Origin: Syntrophomonas sp. | GTDB taxonomy: Bacteria > Bacillota > Syntrophomonadia > Syntrophomonadales > Syntrophomonadaceae | NCBI GenBank assembly: GCA_028709355.1 | Contig: JAQVXF010000086.1 | Location: forward strand, 1-5,526 | Direction of reading: 5' to 3' | DNA: 5,526 nucleotides | In this document: piece by piece, positions 5,253 through 5,526 of the stretch | Layout of the letters: every line of letters begins with the position of its first letter | How positions within the stretch are numbered: the first letter of the stretch is position 1 | Notes under the pieces: model-generated | Told to the model about the DNA's origin: nothing | Database searches by the model: none | Seen by the model: only the letters and a program-made list of their open reading frames with translations | Made by a program: the position numbers and the translations under genes

Positions 5253-5526
5253 ATGATTTTTGGAGCGCACCCCCTCAGGGGTTTTTACGAAGTTCCAATG
5301 CGCGAGGTCGGGGCCAACGTTCCCTACGAATGGCTGATATATATATTCATGTTTATACCTATCGGCTTTATCCTGGTCGGTTTGTGGAAACGGATTCAGG
5401 TTTGGATGCTGGCCAAGGGAGAAATCCATAGAAACGACCGCATATGGGATCGTGTAGTTTCCTTCCTGGTTAATAGTTTCGGGCAGGCCAGGGTAATCAG
5501 AAAACCATTGCCGGGCTGGATGCACT
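5253..5526 (+). CDS. Membrane Fe-S oxidoreductase, EtfAB:menaquinone oxidoreductase-like (3' end missing)
   Basis: Only the first 91 codons are present, starting at ATG 5253 with AAGGAGGG (5235-5242) 10 bp upstream; the frame stays open to the window edge. The fragment has a short soluble N-terminus (MIFGAHPLRGFYEVP), one clear hydrophobic segment at about residues 26-45 (EWLIYIFMFIPIGFILVGLW), a basic stretch after it, and QARVIRKPLPGWMH at its end. This matches the start of NarI-like/DUF224 proteins, in which more membrane helices and then HdrD-like Fe-S (CCG) domains follow. In syntrophic fatty-acid oxidisers this gene sits directly after etfBA and takes electrons from EtfAB to menaquinone; the characterised EMO of Syntrophus contains haem b. 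His91 in PGWMH could be a haem ligand, but this is inference. The Fe-S domains cannot be checked in this window. Confidence 0.75.
   Translation, partial: MIFGAHPLRGFYEVPMREVGANVPYEWLIYIFMFIPIGFILVGLWKRIQVWMLAKGEIHRNDRIWDRVVSFLVNSFGQARVIRKPLPGWMH

Noticed and set aside
5163..5525. Minus-strand frame of 120 codons at the right end
   Set aside because: It lies opposite a plus-strand gene with a good ribosome-binding site, a membrane segment and a family-like N-terminus.

Overview
The window holds the end of one gene block and the start of another, all on the + strand. The left block (about 1-3183) is late haem biosynthesis by the siroheme-dependent Ahb route: the 3' part of a radical SAM haem synthase (AhbD/NirJ2 type), two short AsnC-fold proteins forming siroheme decarboxylase (AhbA and AhbB types), and hemL, which supplies 5-aminolevulinate to the same pathway. 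These genes touch or nearly touch (0 bp gap, 11 bp overlap, about 34 bp gap) and read as one operon that began upstream of the window.

The right block (about 3184-5526) starts with a 229 bp AT-rich non-coding gap. It contains two short inverted repeats, a possible sigma-54-type promoter and a possible leader hairpin. etfB, etfA and the first 91 codons of a membrane protein follow. That protein's N-terminus resembles the NarI-like/DUF224 iron-sulfur oxidoreductases that lie next to etfBA in syntrophic fatty-acid oxidisers (EtfAB:menaquinone oxidoreductase, EMO). The spacers inside this operon carry clear hairpins. The one between etfA and the membrane gene is the strongest: a 16 bp stem with one bulge, followed by an alternative pairing that would cover the ribosome-binding site.

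Strong AGGAGG-like ribosome-binding sites, frequent TTG/GTG starts, the Ahb/NirJ2-NirDL haem genes with hemL, and the etfB-etfA-DUF224 order together suggest a Gram-positive, anaerobic, probably syntrophic Clostridia member close to Syntrophomonadaceae. This is an inference from gene content, not a proven taxonomy.

The two blocks make functional sense side by side. An EMO studied in a syntroph carries haem b, and the Ahb route makes haem b without oxygen. The left block could therefore supply the cofactor of the electron-transfer branch encoded on the right, in which acyl-CoA dehydrogenase electrons pass through EtfAB to the membrane oxidoreductase and menaquinone. No mobile elements, CRISPR arrays, tRNA or rRNA genes were seen. 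The individual families are known; the less described parts are the haem/Etf linkage and the candidate RNA and promoter structures around the etf operon.
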